Positions 36,286-45,024 of a DNA stretch of 64,000 nt are shown piece after piece. The stretch's first letter is position 1, and the number at the start of each line of letters is the position of its first letter. The DNA is from Lysobacter sp. 5GHs7-4. GTDB taxonomy: Bacteria; Pseudomonadota; Gammaproteobacteria; Xanthomonadales; Xanthomonadaceae. A program made the position numbers and the translations under genes. The notes beneath the pieces are model-generated. The model made no database searches, was not told the DNA's origin, and saw nothing but the letters and a program-made list of their open reading frames with translations. The stretch lies in assembly GCF_021284765.1 (NCBI RefSeq), contig NZ_CP089924.1, positions 4,296,001 through 4,360,000 on the forward strand. Direction: 5' to 3'.

Positions 36286-37227
36286 TCACTGTGACTGAGC
36301 CGGCACCTGCTCCGCCCAACTCTTCACATCGCTGGTGCCGTCCAGGAACGGCAGCACCGTCGGCACCAGGCGCGGCGAGGCGAAGATCTCGTAATGGGTC
36401 AGGTCGGGCAGGATCGCGAGGCGGTTCTTGGACAGGTTCTCGCGGCCCCAGCCGGCGTCCTGCAGGCCGCCGCCGAGCAGTTGGTAGAACTGGATCACGT
36501 GCTCGGGACGCAGCATGTCGCCGTCGCCGTAGACCAGCATCACCGGCAGCTTGATCTGCTTGACCTCGGCCGACCAGTCGAAGTGGCCGCGCATGAAGTC
36601 GCCCAGCATGTCGAGCAGGCGCGGAAACTCGTCCACGTTGGGCGCCACCGCCGCGTAGCTGCGGTACATCGGCGTGTCCTTCATCATCGGCGCCATCGCC
36701 GCGGTCAGGCCGTTCTGTTGTTCGCGGATGCCGGAGTAATAGCCCGCATCGGAGAACGAGCCCGACACCAGCACCAGGCGGCGCACGCTGGCCGGCTTCT
36801 GGATCGCCATGCGCAGGCCCACGCAGCTGCCCAGCGAATAGCCGACCACATCGACCTGCGGATGCCCCAGCTTGGCGACCAGCGCGGCCATGTCGTCGCC
36901 GTTGGCCTGGCAGCTGAAGGGCCGGCTGCCCAGCGGGGTGCGGCCGTGGCCCTGGTAGTCGACCGCGATCACCTGGCGGTGCGCCGCCAGTTGCGACAGC
37001 ACCGGGCCGAACATGTCGATCGAACCCAGGCCGCCGTGCAGCAGCAGCACCGGCTCGCCCTTGCCGTGGATCTCGTAGTAATAGTCGACGCCGTTGATCT
37101 CCTGCCGGCCCTTGCTGACGGCGGCGTTGATGTTGACGGCGGGACGGGTCTGCGCCGCCGTGGCGACGGGCGGCAGCAGCACGGCGGCGGCGGTGCAGGC
37201 CCACAGGCCCAGATGGAACAGTTTCAT
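36286..37227 (-). CDS. Exported alpha/beta hydrolase
   Basis: ATG at 37227 (MKLFHLGLWACTAAAVLLPPVATAA) gives a signal peptide and 313 aa. The hydrolase core has LLLHGGLGSIDMFGP, DYQGHGRTP, the nucleophile Ser in DVVGYSLGSCVGL, the acid in VYGDGDML and the catalytic His in LPDLTHYEIF. It is a standard serine carboxyl-ester-hydrolase layout; the substrate is unknown. Lies between the membrane-protein gene and the GNAT gene on the same strand. Confidence 0.88.
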   Translation of the reverse strand: MKLFHLGLWACTAAAVLLPPVATAAQTRPAVNINAAVSKGRQEINGVDYYYEIHGKGEPVLLLHGGLGSIDMFGPVLSQLAAHRQVIAVDYQGHGRTPLGSRPFSCQANGDDMAALVAKLGHPQVDVVGYSLGSCVGLRMAIQKPASVRRLVLVSGSFSDAGYYSGIREQQNGLTAAMAPMMKDTPMYRSYAAVAPNVDEFPRLLDMLGDFMRGHFDWSAEVKQIKLPVMLVYGDGDMLRPEHVIQFYQLLGGGLQDAGWGRENLSKNRLAILPDLTHYEIFASPRLVPTVLPFLDGTSDVKSWAEQVPAQSQ

Positions 37228-37344
37228 GCTCGGTCTCCGGTGAGGTCCGGCGCCGGAGTGGCGCCGGAGTCTAGGTCTCACTGGAGCGACGAACCGGGGC
37301 GGCGCGAATCGACAGGCCCGACGAAAAAATTTTCCGCGGCCCGC

Positions 37345-37779
37345 TCAGTCCTCCCCGACCAGCCCCGTCTGCAAGGCGCGCTCGCGGTTGAGGAAGATCG
37401 CCATCGCGGTGCGCATGCGCAGGAAACCGAGCTTGCGGTAGAAGCCTTCCTTGCCCGGATTGGCGTACAGGATGATCTTGCGATGGCCGGCCGACAGCGT
37501 CTTCAGGCGCTCGATGATGGCCTTGCCCAGCCCGCTGCCCTGATAGTCGGGGTGCACGGCGATGTCGCACAGATAGGAGCAGTCCAGCCCGTCGGCGAGC
37601 GCGCGGCCGGCGCCGACCAGGCGCTCGCCGTCGTAGACGAAACAGACGTAGCGGCTGTTGCCGAACACGATCGCCAGGTCGCGCGCGGGCTTCTCGCCCA
37701 GTGGCGCGATCCGGTACAGCTCGGACAAGACCTCCCAATCGGTAAGCTCGCAGTCCAGTCGCCATTGCATCGCGGTCAT
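37345..37779 (-). CDS. GNAT-family N-acetyltransferase
   Basis: 144 aa. Compact GNAT: CFVYDGERLVGAGRALADG, CDIAVHPDYQGSGLGKAIIERL (Q/RxxGxG acetyl-CoA loop), LYANPGKEGFYRKLGFLRM. It lies next to, and divergent from, the MocR-type regulator gene, so it may be regulated by it. Substrate unknown. Start at 37779 (MTAMQWRLD) or four residues later. Confidence 0.9.
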   Translation of the reverse strand: MTAMQWRLDCELTDWEVLSELYRIAPLGEKPARDLAIVFGNSRYVCFVYDGERLVGAGRALADGLDCSYLCDIAVHPDYQGSGLGKAIIERLKTLSAGHRKIILYANPGKEGFYRKLGFLRMRTAMAIFLNRERALQTGLVGED

Positions 37780-37863
37780 GTGATTCGCTCGTGTGGTGGG
37801 AAGGGGAGCCCGCGCCGGGCCGGACCGGCTTGGTGCGTCGCCGGCCGATAGCTTAGGCTGGCG

Positions 37864-37908
37864 CTGGTTCCTTCGACGATCCAGTTTCCATGAGCCTAGT
37901 GGAACCAG
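37864..37908. promoter_or_regulatory. Inverted repeat near the MocR-type regulator start
   Basis: CTGGTTCC at 37864-37871 and GGAACCAG at 37901-37908, 29 bases apart, with CCAGTTT repeated at 37881 and 37905. MocR proteins bind such widely spaced repeats. The second arm lies within the gene's first codons, so it would also affect autoregulation. Confidence 0.4.
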
Positions 37909-39338
37909 TTTTCGAGTTCCAGATCGAACTCGACGGCGACGGCGGGCGCCTGCGCCAGCTGCACGAGCAACTGCGCGCGGCGATCCTCGACCAGCGCCTG
38001 CGCGCCGGCGTGGAACTGCCCTCGACCCGGCGCGTCGCCGCCGCCTACGGGCTGGCGCGCAACACCGTGATTGCCGCCTACGACCTGCTGGTGGCCGAAG
38101 GCTATGTGCGCACGCGCGGCGGCGCCAAGGCGGTGGTCGCTGACTATCGCGCTCACGGCGCCCAGCCCGCGCGCAAGACGGCGCGCGCCGCCCAGGACCG
38201 CCTCAATCCGCTGTGGCGGCAAACGCCGGCACGCGCGCGCAATGCCGATGAAACCTGGCTGCCCGGCTTTCACCTGGGCACGCCCGAGCATCGCGAGTTT
38301 CCGTTCGAGATCTGGCGCCGGTTGCTGTCGCGGGCCTATCACCCGCGCCACATCGGCGCCTTCGATTACCACGCCCCCTACGGCCGGCCGCGCCTGCGCG
38401 CCGCGATCGCGCAGCACGTGTCGTTCGCGCGCGCGGTGGCCTGCGCGCCCGACGACGTGCTGGTGACCTCCGGCGCGCAACAGGCCTTCGACCTGATCGC
38501 GCGCGTGCTGGTCACACCCGGCAAGACCCGCGTCGCGGTGGAAGACCCGGGCTATCCGCCGCTGCGCGCCGCGCTGCTCGCCGCGGGCGCGCAGCTGGCG
38601 GCGGTGCCGGTGGACGAGGAAGGCCTGTGCGTGGACCGCTTGCCCACGGACGCGAAGCTGATCTGCGTGACGCCGTCGCACCAGTTCCCGACCGGCGTGG
38701 CGATGTCGATGGCGCGCCGCGCGGCCCTGCTGGCGCACGCGCGCCGGCACGGCGCGACCATCGTCGAGGACGACTACGACGGCGAATTCCGCTACGGTCC
38801 GCGGCCGCTCAATGCATTGCAAACCCTGGACCGCGATGCCAGCGTGCTGTACGTGGGCACCTTCTCCAAGAGCCTGTTCCCGGCGCTGCGCATCGGCTAC
38901 ATCGTCGCGCCGCCCTGGGCGCGCGAAGCCCTGGCCGCGGCCAAGCAATGCGTGGACACCGCGGTCAACGCGCAGCTGCAGGACGCGCTGGCGCAGTTCA
39001 TCCTGGACGGCCATCTGGTGCGCCACGTGCGGCGCATGCGCAAACGTTATGGCGAACGCCGGCGCGCCATGCTGGACGCGTTCGCCGGCGAGTTGCGGCC
39101 GTGGCTGGCGCCGATCCCGTCGGAGGCCGGCATCCACCTGTCGGCGCGCTTCCGCGATCCGGATCAGGGCGGCTGGCTGCTCAGCAAGGCGCGCCAGCAC
39201 GCGCCCGGCAGCTGCGGCATCGGCGAATTCGCGCTGCGCCCCGATCCCGGCCTGGGCCTGGTGTTCGGCATCGGCGGCATCGAAACGCAGGCGATACGCG
39301 ACGCGCTGCACACCCTGGCGTTGTCGTTGCGCCGCTGA
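37890..39338 (+). CDS. MocR/PdxR-type regulator (GntR HTH + aminotransferase-like domain)
   Basis: 482 aa. The N-terminal winged helix (LHEQLRAAILDQRLRAGVELPSTRRVAAAYGLARNTVIAAYDLLVAEGYV, by parts) is GntR-type. From residue 110 an aminotransferase class I fold follows, with DDYDGEFRYG and the PLP Lys in VGTFSKSLFPALRIGYI. MocR proteins sense PLP or amino compounds and regulate PLP synthesis, transport or amine catabolism. The likely target is the divergent GNAT gene and itself. Confidence 0.9.
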   Translation: MSLVEPVFEFQIELDGDGGRLRQLHEQLRAAILDQRLRAGVELPSTRRVAAAYGLARNTVIAAYDLLVAEGYVRTRGGAKAVVADYRAHGAQPARKTARAAQDRLNPLWRQTPARARNADETWLPGFHLGTPEHREFPFEIWRRLLSRAYHPRHIGAFDYHAPYGRPRLRAAIAQHVSFARAVACAPDDVLVTSGAQQAFDLIARVLVTPGKTRVAVEDPGYPPLRAALLAAGAQLAAVPVDEEGLCVDRLPTDAKLICVTPSHQFPTGVAMSMARRAALLAHARRHGATIVEDDYDGEFRYGPRPLNALQTLDRDASVLYVGTFSKSLFPALRIGYIVAPPWAREALAAAKQCVDTAVNAQLQDALAQFILDGHLVRHVRRMRKRYGERRRAMLDAFAGELRPWLAPIPSEAGIHLSARFRDPDQGGWLLSKARQHAPGSCGIGEFALRPDPGLGLVFGIGGIETQAIRDALHTLALSLRR

Positions 39339-39671
39339 CGCCGCACCGGCCGGCGTAAGCCTTGCGCCGACACTTCGGAATATTCTCAAGCGTAAAACGC
39401 GGGCGACACAACGCGCTCCGCATTTCGCAACCGATAGGCGGAGTAGTTCGCATGCGCCGTGTGCGCTTGGTTTTCGCAAGCCGTACGTTACGAGCGCGTG
39501 ATGCGAAAACGAATGCACGACGAATCCACAATCGGAATCACAGTTCGAATTTCGCGGTGATGGCAACCTGAGCGCGAGTTCGCAGCGAACTCACCGACAC
39601 GGACGACACCATTGCACCGGAGGCGGCAGGCAGCCGCAGCCACTCCGGCTATGCGCACAAGGAGCAGTGCG
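39339..39671 (+). other. Promoter region of the NRPS-glycosyltransferase operon
   Basis: AT-richer than the surroundings (for example near 39378-39392 and 39515-39555), as expected for a regulated promoter. It contains the palindrome at 39576-39592 described separately. No additional gene is supported; a short ORF shadow is ignored. The NRPS ribosome binding site AAGGAG lies at 39659-39664. Confidence 0.5.
39576..39592. promoter_or_regulatory. Perfect palindrome upstream of the NRPS operon
   Basis: GAGTTCGC A GCGAACTC, arms of 8 with one central base, 80 bases before the NRPS start codon. It is a candidate operator for a dimeric regulator. Confidence 0.5.
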
Positions 39672-42600
39672 ATGAACGATGCGCGTGCAGTCTCGTTGCC
39701 GCTGTCCGTGGCCCAGCTCGGACTGTGGTTCAGCCAGAAGATCGCCGGGCCGGGCGCTAACTTCAATCTCGCCGAAGCCATCGAGATCAACGGCTGGATC
39801 GACCCGGGCCTGTTCCTGCGTGCGCTGCGCCAGGTGTCGTCCGAGGCCGATGCGGTGCGCGTGCGCCTGATCGACATCGACGGCGTTCCGCGCCAGCGCG
39901 TGGTCGGCACGCGCATCGACGCCTTCCCCTACTTCGACTACAGCGACCAGGCCGATCCCGCCGCCGCCGCCGAGGCCTGGATGCGCAGCGAGTTGCGCGC
40001 GCAGGCCGACCTGGACGACAGCCCGCTGTGGGTGTGCGCGCTGTTCAAGCTCGCCGACGAACGCCACGTCTGGTACCACCGCGCGCACCACATCGTGCTG
40101 GACGGCTACGCGGGCGGCCTGATCGCGCGACGCGTGGCCGAGATCTACTCCGCCTACGCGCTCAACCGCGAACCCGAGCCCGCCGGCTTCCATACGCTGG
40201 CCTCGTTGCTGGAAGCCGAGGACGGCTACCGCGCCTCCGACCGCTGCCGGCGCGACCGCGAGTACTGGCACGAACAACTGGCCGAGCTGCCCGAACCGGT
40301 AACGCTGTCGCGGCGCAGCGCGCGCGGCGACGGCGGCCTGCGGCGCGCCACCGGATTCCTGAGCGCCGACAGCAGCCGGCGCCTGCGCGAGCTGGGCAGG
40401 CAGTGCGCGGCCAGTCTGCCGCAGGTGTTGATCGCGCTGGTCGCCGCTTATTACTACCGCGCCACCGGCGCCGCCGACCTGGTGCTAGGCATGCCGGTCA
40501 GCGGCCGCGTCAATCATCAGCTGCGGCATACGCCGGGCATGCTCGCCAACGCCGTGCTGCTGCGTTTGCGCATGTCGCCCACGCAGACCGTTGCCGAACT
40601 CATCGCCCAGGTCGCGCGCGTGGTCGCGCAGGCCCTGCGCCACCAACGCTACCGCTACGAGGATCTGCGCCGCGAACTCGGCCTGGTCGGCCAGGGCCAG
40701 CGCGTGGCCTGGCTGGGCGTGAACATCGAACCCTTCGACTACGCGCTGGATTTCGGCGGCGCCAGCGGCGAGCCGCGCAACCTGTCCAACGGAACCGCCG
40801 AAGACCTGACCGTGTTCGTCTACGACCGCGGCGACGACAGCGGCCTGCGCTTCGACTTCGATGCCAACCCGGCCTTGTACGACGACGCCGAACTGGCCGA
40901 GCACTGTCGCCGCCTGCAGCGGCTGATCGATGCCGCCCTCGACGATCCGGCCGCCAGGCTGTGCGCCATCGACGTACTGGGCGAGGACGAACGCGGGCGC
41001 CTGCTGCGGCAAGGCAACGGCACCGCGGCGCCGCTGCCGACCGCGACCGTGCCGGCCTTGTTCGCCGAGCAGGCCTGGCGCAGCCCGGAGGCGATCGCGG
41101 TCTGCCACGGCGAACGCCGCCTGAGCTATCGCGAGCTGCACGTGCGCAGCCTGCACGAGGCCAACCGACTGATCGAGTGCGGCGTCACCCCGGGCGGCAT
41201 CGTCGCGATGGCGCTGCCGCGCGACGAGAACCTGCTGGTGGCGATGCTGGCGATCGGATTCGCGGGCGCGGCCTACCTGCCCCTGGATCCGGACGCGCCC
41301 GACGAGCGCATCGCGCAGATGCTGGAGGACGCCGCGCCGACCCTGCTGCTGACCTCGCCCACACTGGCACCGCGCCTGGCGCGACTGGGCACGCCGGTGA
41401 CGACGCTGGCGCCGGATGCGCGCGCCTATGCGATCAGCGCGCCGCGCGCCTTCGACTTGTCCACGTTGCAGGCGCGCGCGTACGTGCTCTACACCTCCGG
41501 TTCCACCGGACGGCCCAAGGGCGTGGAGGTCGGTCACGACAACCTGAGCAATCTGCTGGAGGCGATGCGCCGCCAGCTGCGGCCGTTGGCCGCCGACCGC
41601 TTCCTCGCGGTCAGCACGGTGATCTTCGACGTCGCGGCGCTGGAACTGTTCCTGCCGCTGATCGTCGGCGCACGCACGGTGATCGCCGGCGCCGACATCG
41701 TGCGCGATCCGCCGCGCCTGGCCGCGCTGATCCGCGAGCACGGCATCGGCTACATGCAGGCCACGCCCTCGCTATGGCGCATGCTGCTGTCCAGCGGCGA
41801 CACCGATCTGTCGGGCGTGCATGCGCTGGCGGCCGGCGAGGCCTTGCCGGGCGAACTCGCGCAGCGCCTGGCCGGGCTCGCCGACCGCGTCAGCAATCTC
41901 TACGGCCCCACCGAGACCAGCGTCTACTCCACCGCGATCGAACTGTCGGCGACGGACCTGGCGGCGCCGCCGATCGGCCGGCCCCTGCTCAACACGCGTG
42001 TGTACGTGCTCGACGACAGCGGCGGGCTGGTGCCCGGCGGTTGTCCGGGCGAGCTGTACATCGCCGGCGCCGGCGTCGCCCGCGGCTATCTCAACCGGCC
42101 CGAGCTCACCGCGCAGCGCTTCCTGCCCGACCCCTTCGACGCACGGGGCGGCCGCATGTACCGCAGCGGCGACCGCGTGCGCTGGCGCGAGGACGGCGTG
42201 CTCGAGTACCTGGGCCGCAACGATCAGCAGATCAAGATCCGCGGCATCCGCGTCGAGCCGGGCGAGATCGAAAGCCAGCTGATGCGGCACGCGGCGGTCG
42301 CCGAGGCCGCGGTCGTCGCCGAGGCGACCGGCGGCGAGGGCGGCATGCGCCTGCTCGCCTACCTGGTGCCCCGCGCGGGCGCCGCGATCGATACCGACGC
42401 GCTACGCCGCCACCTCGCCCAATCCTTGCCCGACTACATGATGCCCAGCGCCCTGATGGCGCTGCCGGCCTTGCCGCTGACGCCCAGCGGCAAGCTGGAC
42501 CGCAAGGCGCTGCCCGCCCCGCAGCGCGGCGAGCGCAACGGTTTCGTCGCTCCGCGCACGGCCGAGGAGCGCAAACTCGCGGCGATCTGGAAGGAGCTGT

Positions 42601-43676
42601 TGGGGCTGCCGCGCATCGGCGTCCACGACAACTTCTTCGAGCTGGGCGGCGATTCCCTGATCGCCGCCCAGCTGATCGCGCGTTTGCCCGAACGCTTCGG
42701 CAAGCGCCTGCCGGTGGCCAGCCTGTTCGAGGCGTCGACCATCGCCGGACTGGCCGCGCTGCTGGCGCGCACCGACCACGAACACGGCGATCCCTTGGGC
42801 GCGATGCTGACCCTTCGCGCGGCGCCGCCCGGTCGCGCGGCGCCGCTGCGTCCCTTGTTTTGCATCCATCCCATCGCCGGACTCAGCCTGGGCTATTCCG
42901 GCCTGCTGCGGCATCTGGACCCGGCCCTGCCGGTGTACGGCCTGCAGTCGCGCGGCCTGCGCGGCCTGGACCGCTTGCCGGACAGCATCGACGACATCGC
43001 CGACGACTACCTGGCGCAGATCCGGCGGCTGCAACCGCAAGGCCCGTACCGCCTGCTCGGGCGTTCGCTGGGCGGGCTGATCGGCCACGCCATCGCCGCG
43101 CGGCTGCACGAGCAGGGCGAACGCGTGGAACTGCTGGCGATGATCGACAGTTATCTGTTCGCGCCCGCAGCGCCCGCCCGCGATCCGGCGCAGGAGGCGC
43201 GTGCCGCCTTGGACTTCCTGGGCATCGCCACCGGCCCCGGCCCGGCGCCGGGCAGCCTGGACGAACTCGCGCCGGCGCTGCTCGCCCACAACGTCCGCTC
43301 CATGCCGCTGTTGCGCGAAATCGCGCGCGATCATCCGCGCTTCGTCGAACACGCCTTCGCGGTAATGCGCAACAACCTCGCGCTCGCGCGCCGGCACGCG
43401 CCGCGGCGGCTGGACCTGGACCTGGTGTATTTCCACGCCAACCAGCGCCTGGGCGATCCCTCGGCGCTGATCGAACACGATCCCGAAACCTGGCGACCCT
43501 ACGTCGGCGGCCGTTTCGAACTGCACGCGCTGGACTGCCATCACGAGGCAGTGCTCGACGCCCAACCCGCCGCGCGCATCGGCCGCGTGCTCAGACAGCA
43601 CCTGGCCCTGCTGCAGCCCGCGTCCGTCAGCGCAGCCGACGACGACCTGGAACGCTGGGCGGTCGCACATGCCTGA
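39672..43676 (+). CDS. Single-module nonribosomal peptide synthetase, C-A-PCP-TE (EntF-like)
   Basis: ATG at 39672 follows AAGGAG; 1334 aa. C domain (about 1-440): AQLGLWFSQK, HHIVLDG (HHxxxDG, His139-Asp144). A domain (about 455-900): LYTSGSTGRPKG near 607, FDVAALELF, LYGPTETSVY, GELYIAGAGVARGY, YRSGDRVRW, IKIRGIRVEPGE, SGKLDRKAL. PCP: FFELGGDSLIAAQ, phosphopantetheine Ser near 995. TE: IHPIAGLSLGYSG, GRSLGG with Ser near 1132, and late CHHEAVLD His. Domain order and the unusual C domain match EntF, so it should condense an acyl donor brought in trans with one amino acid and release it. Hand-read specificity residues D-V-L-Q-L-A-L-V-Y lie closest to glycine-type codes, with low certainty. 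First gene of the five-gene operon. Confidence 0.92.
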   Translation: MNDARAVSLPLSVAQLGLWFSQKIAGPGANFNLAEAIEINGWIDPGLFLRALRQVSSEADAVRVRLIDIDGVPRQRVVGTRIDAFPYFDYSDQADPAAAAEAWMRSELRAQADLDDSPLWVCALFKLADERHVWYHRAHHIVLDGYAGGLIARRVAEIYSAYALNREPEPAGFHTLASLLEAEDGYRASDRCRRDREYWHEQLAELPEPVTLSRRSARGDGGLRRATGFLSADSSRRLRELGRQCAASLPQVLIALVAAYYYRATGAADLVLGMPVSGRVNHQLRHTPGMLANAVLLRLRMSPTQTVAELIAQVARVVAQALRHQRYRYEDLRRELGLVGQGQRVAWLGVNIEPFDYALDFGGASGEPRNLSNGTAEDLTVFVYDRGDDSGLRFDFDANPALYDDAELAEHCRRLQRLIDAALDDPAARLCAIDVLGEDERGRLLRQGNGTAAPLPTATVPALFAEQAWRSPEAIAVCHGERRLSYRELHVRSLHEANRLIECGVTPGGIVAMALPRDENLLVAMLAIGFAGAAYLPLDPDAPDERIAQMLEDAAPTLLLTSPTLAPRLARLGTPVTTLAPDARAYAISAPRAFDLSTLQARAYVLYTSGSTGRPKGVEVGHDNLSNLLEAMRRQLRPLAADRFLAVSTVIFDVAALELFLPLIVGARTVIAGADIVRDPPRLAALIREHGIGYMQATPSLWRMLLSSGDTDLSGVHALAAGEALPGELAQRLAGLADRVSNLYGPTETSVYSTAIELSATDLAAPPIGRPLLNTRVYVLDDSGGLVPGGCPGELYIAGAGVARGYLNRPELTAQRFLPDPFDARGGRMYRSGDRVRWREDGVLEYLGRNDQQIKIRGIRVEPGEIESQLMRHAAVAEAAVVAEATGGEGGMRLLAYLVPRAGAAIDTDALRRHLAQSLPDYMMPSALMALPALPLTPSGKLDRKALPAPQRGERNGFVAPRTAEERKLAAIWKELLGLPRIGVHDNFFELGGDSLIAAQLIARLPERFGKRLPVASLFEASTIAGLAALLARTDHEHGDPLGAMLTLRAAPPGRAAPLRPLFCIHPIAGLSLGYSGLLRHLDPALPVYGLQSRGLRGLDRLPDSIDDIADDYLAQIRRLQPQGPYRLLGRSLGGLIGHAIAARLHEQGERVELLAMIDSYLFAPAAPARDPAQEARAALDFLGIATGPGPAPGSLDELAPALLAHNVRSMPLLREIARDHPRFVEHAFAVMRNNLALARRHAPRRLDLDLVYFHANQRLGDPSALIEHDPETWRPYVGGRFELHALDCHHEAVLDAQPAARIGRVLRQHLALLQPASVSAADDDLERWAVAHA

Positions 43677-45024
43677 TGCCGCCTCCAGCGCCACGCGCCC
43701 GATCGCGATCTTCACCATCGGCACGCTGGGCGATGTACTGCCCTGCGTCGCCCTGGGCCAGGGCCTGCAGCGCGCGGGCTATCCGGTGCGCATCGCCACC
43801 AGCGCCAACTTCGCGCCGCTGGTGCGCGAGGCCGGCCTGGAGCATTACCCGCTGACCGCGGATTTTCAGGCCATGCTGGAAGCCGACCGCAGCATCGCCG
43901 ACCGCGGCCTCAACCTGTACGCGATGGCGCGCACCTTCCGCGCGCGCTATGCCGACTGGGCCCGCCACTGGACCGCCGAAGGCCTGGCCGCCAGCGACGG
44001 CGCCGGCCTGCTGATCGGGGTCAGCAACGCGATCCAGTTGGCCAAGGCCTTGTCCGAGGCGCGCGGCCTGCCGTTCGCGATCGCGCGCCTGCAACCGCTG
44101 ACGCCGTCGCGGATCCTGCCGCCGATGGTGATGGCCGGCGCGCGCGAGCGGCTGCCAGGCGCGCTCAGCCTGGGCTTGTACAAACTGATCCATCTGCTGG
44201 TCTGGTACGTGATGAAGCCGGCGATCAACGATCTGGTGCGGCCGCAGCTGGGCCTGGCGCGCTTCCCCTGGCACGGCCCGCACCTGGGCCGCAACGCGCA
44301 GCAGGAAAAGACCCTCAACGGCTACAGCCCCAGCCTGCTGCCGCGTCCGGCCGACTGGCCGGCGAGTTCGCAGATCACCGGCTACTGGTTCGCGCAAGCC
44401 AGCGCGTGGCAGCCCAGCGAGGGCTTGCGCCGTTTTCTGGCCGATGGCGACAAGCCGGTCTATGTCGGCTTCGGCAGCATGGTCAACGGCGATGCGGCGG
44501 CGTTCACCCGCACCGTGCTGGACGCGCTCGCGCGCAGCGGCTTGCGCGCGGTGCTGGCGACCGGCTGGGGCGGCCTGGACGGCGAGGAAGGGCAACGCGA
44601 CGAACGCAGCTACGTGTTGCGCCAGGCGCCGCACGACGCCTTGTTTCCGCACATGTGCGCGGCGGTGCACCACGGCGGCGCGGGCACTACCGCCGCGGCG
44701 GTGCGTGCCGGCATTCCCTCGGTGGTGGTGCCGTTCTACGGCGACCAGCCGTTCTGGGCGCGCTGCCTGCATGCGCGCGGTGTGGCACCGCCGGCGGTAC
44801 CGCGCAAGCCGCTGGATGCCGCGCGCCTGGCCGCCGCCATCGTGGCCACGCAGGCATCGGCGATGCGCGAGGCCGCGGCGCAGTTGGGCCGCACGGTGCG
44901 CGCCGAAGACGGCATCGGCGCGGCGCTGTCGCAATTGCTGGACTGGGGCCTGCTGGCGCCGCTCGGCGACCGGCACGCCGATCCGGTCCGGCCGCGGGCG
45001 CGATCGCTGTGGAGCGTGGCATGA
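43669..45024 (+). CDS. GT1-family glycosyltransferase (RhlB/MGT/UGT-like)
   Basis: 451 aa; its ATG lies 8 bases inside the NRPS 3' end. N-terminal half: IFTIGTLGDVLPCVALGQGLQRAGY and an acceptor pocket. C-terminal nucleotide-sugar motif: VYVGFGSMV, then HHGGAGTTAAAVRAGIPSVVVPFYGDQPFWA (by parts, from near residue 332), the PSPG-like motif of sterol- and lipid-glucosyltransferases. The sugar donor is UDP- or TDP-linked; RhlB, which uses TDP-rhamnose on lipids, is a functional analogue. In this context it should glycosylate the N-acyl amino acid or a lipid. No membrane segment. Cytoplasmic. Confidence 0.85.
   Translation: MPDAASSATRPIAIFTIGTLGDVLPCVALGQGLQRAGYPVRIATSANFAPLVREAGLEHYPLTADFQAMLEADRSIADRGLNLYAMARTFRARYADWARHWTAEGLAASDGAGLLIGVSNAIQLAKALSEARGLPFAIARLQPLTPSRILPPMVMAGARERLPGALSLGLYKLIHLLVWYVMKPAINDLVRPQLGLARFPWHGPHLGRNAQQEKTLNGYSPSLLPRPADWPASSQITGYWFAQASAWQPSEGLRRFLADGDKPVYVGFGSMVNGDAAAFTRTVLDALARSGLRAVLATGWGGLDGEEGQRDERSYVLRQAPHDALFPHMCAAVHHGGAGTTAAAVRAGIPSVVVPFYGDQPFWARCLHARGVAPPAVPRKPLDAARLAAAIVATQASAMREAAAQLGRTVRAEDGIGAALSQLLDWGLLAPLGDRHADPVRPRARSLWSVA

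Noticed and set aside
40028..43855. 1275-codon alternative-frame ORF inside the NRPS
   Set aside because: Same-strand shadow frame, Arg/Pro/Ala low complexity; the NRPS frame has all expected core motifs.
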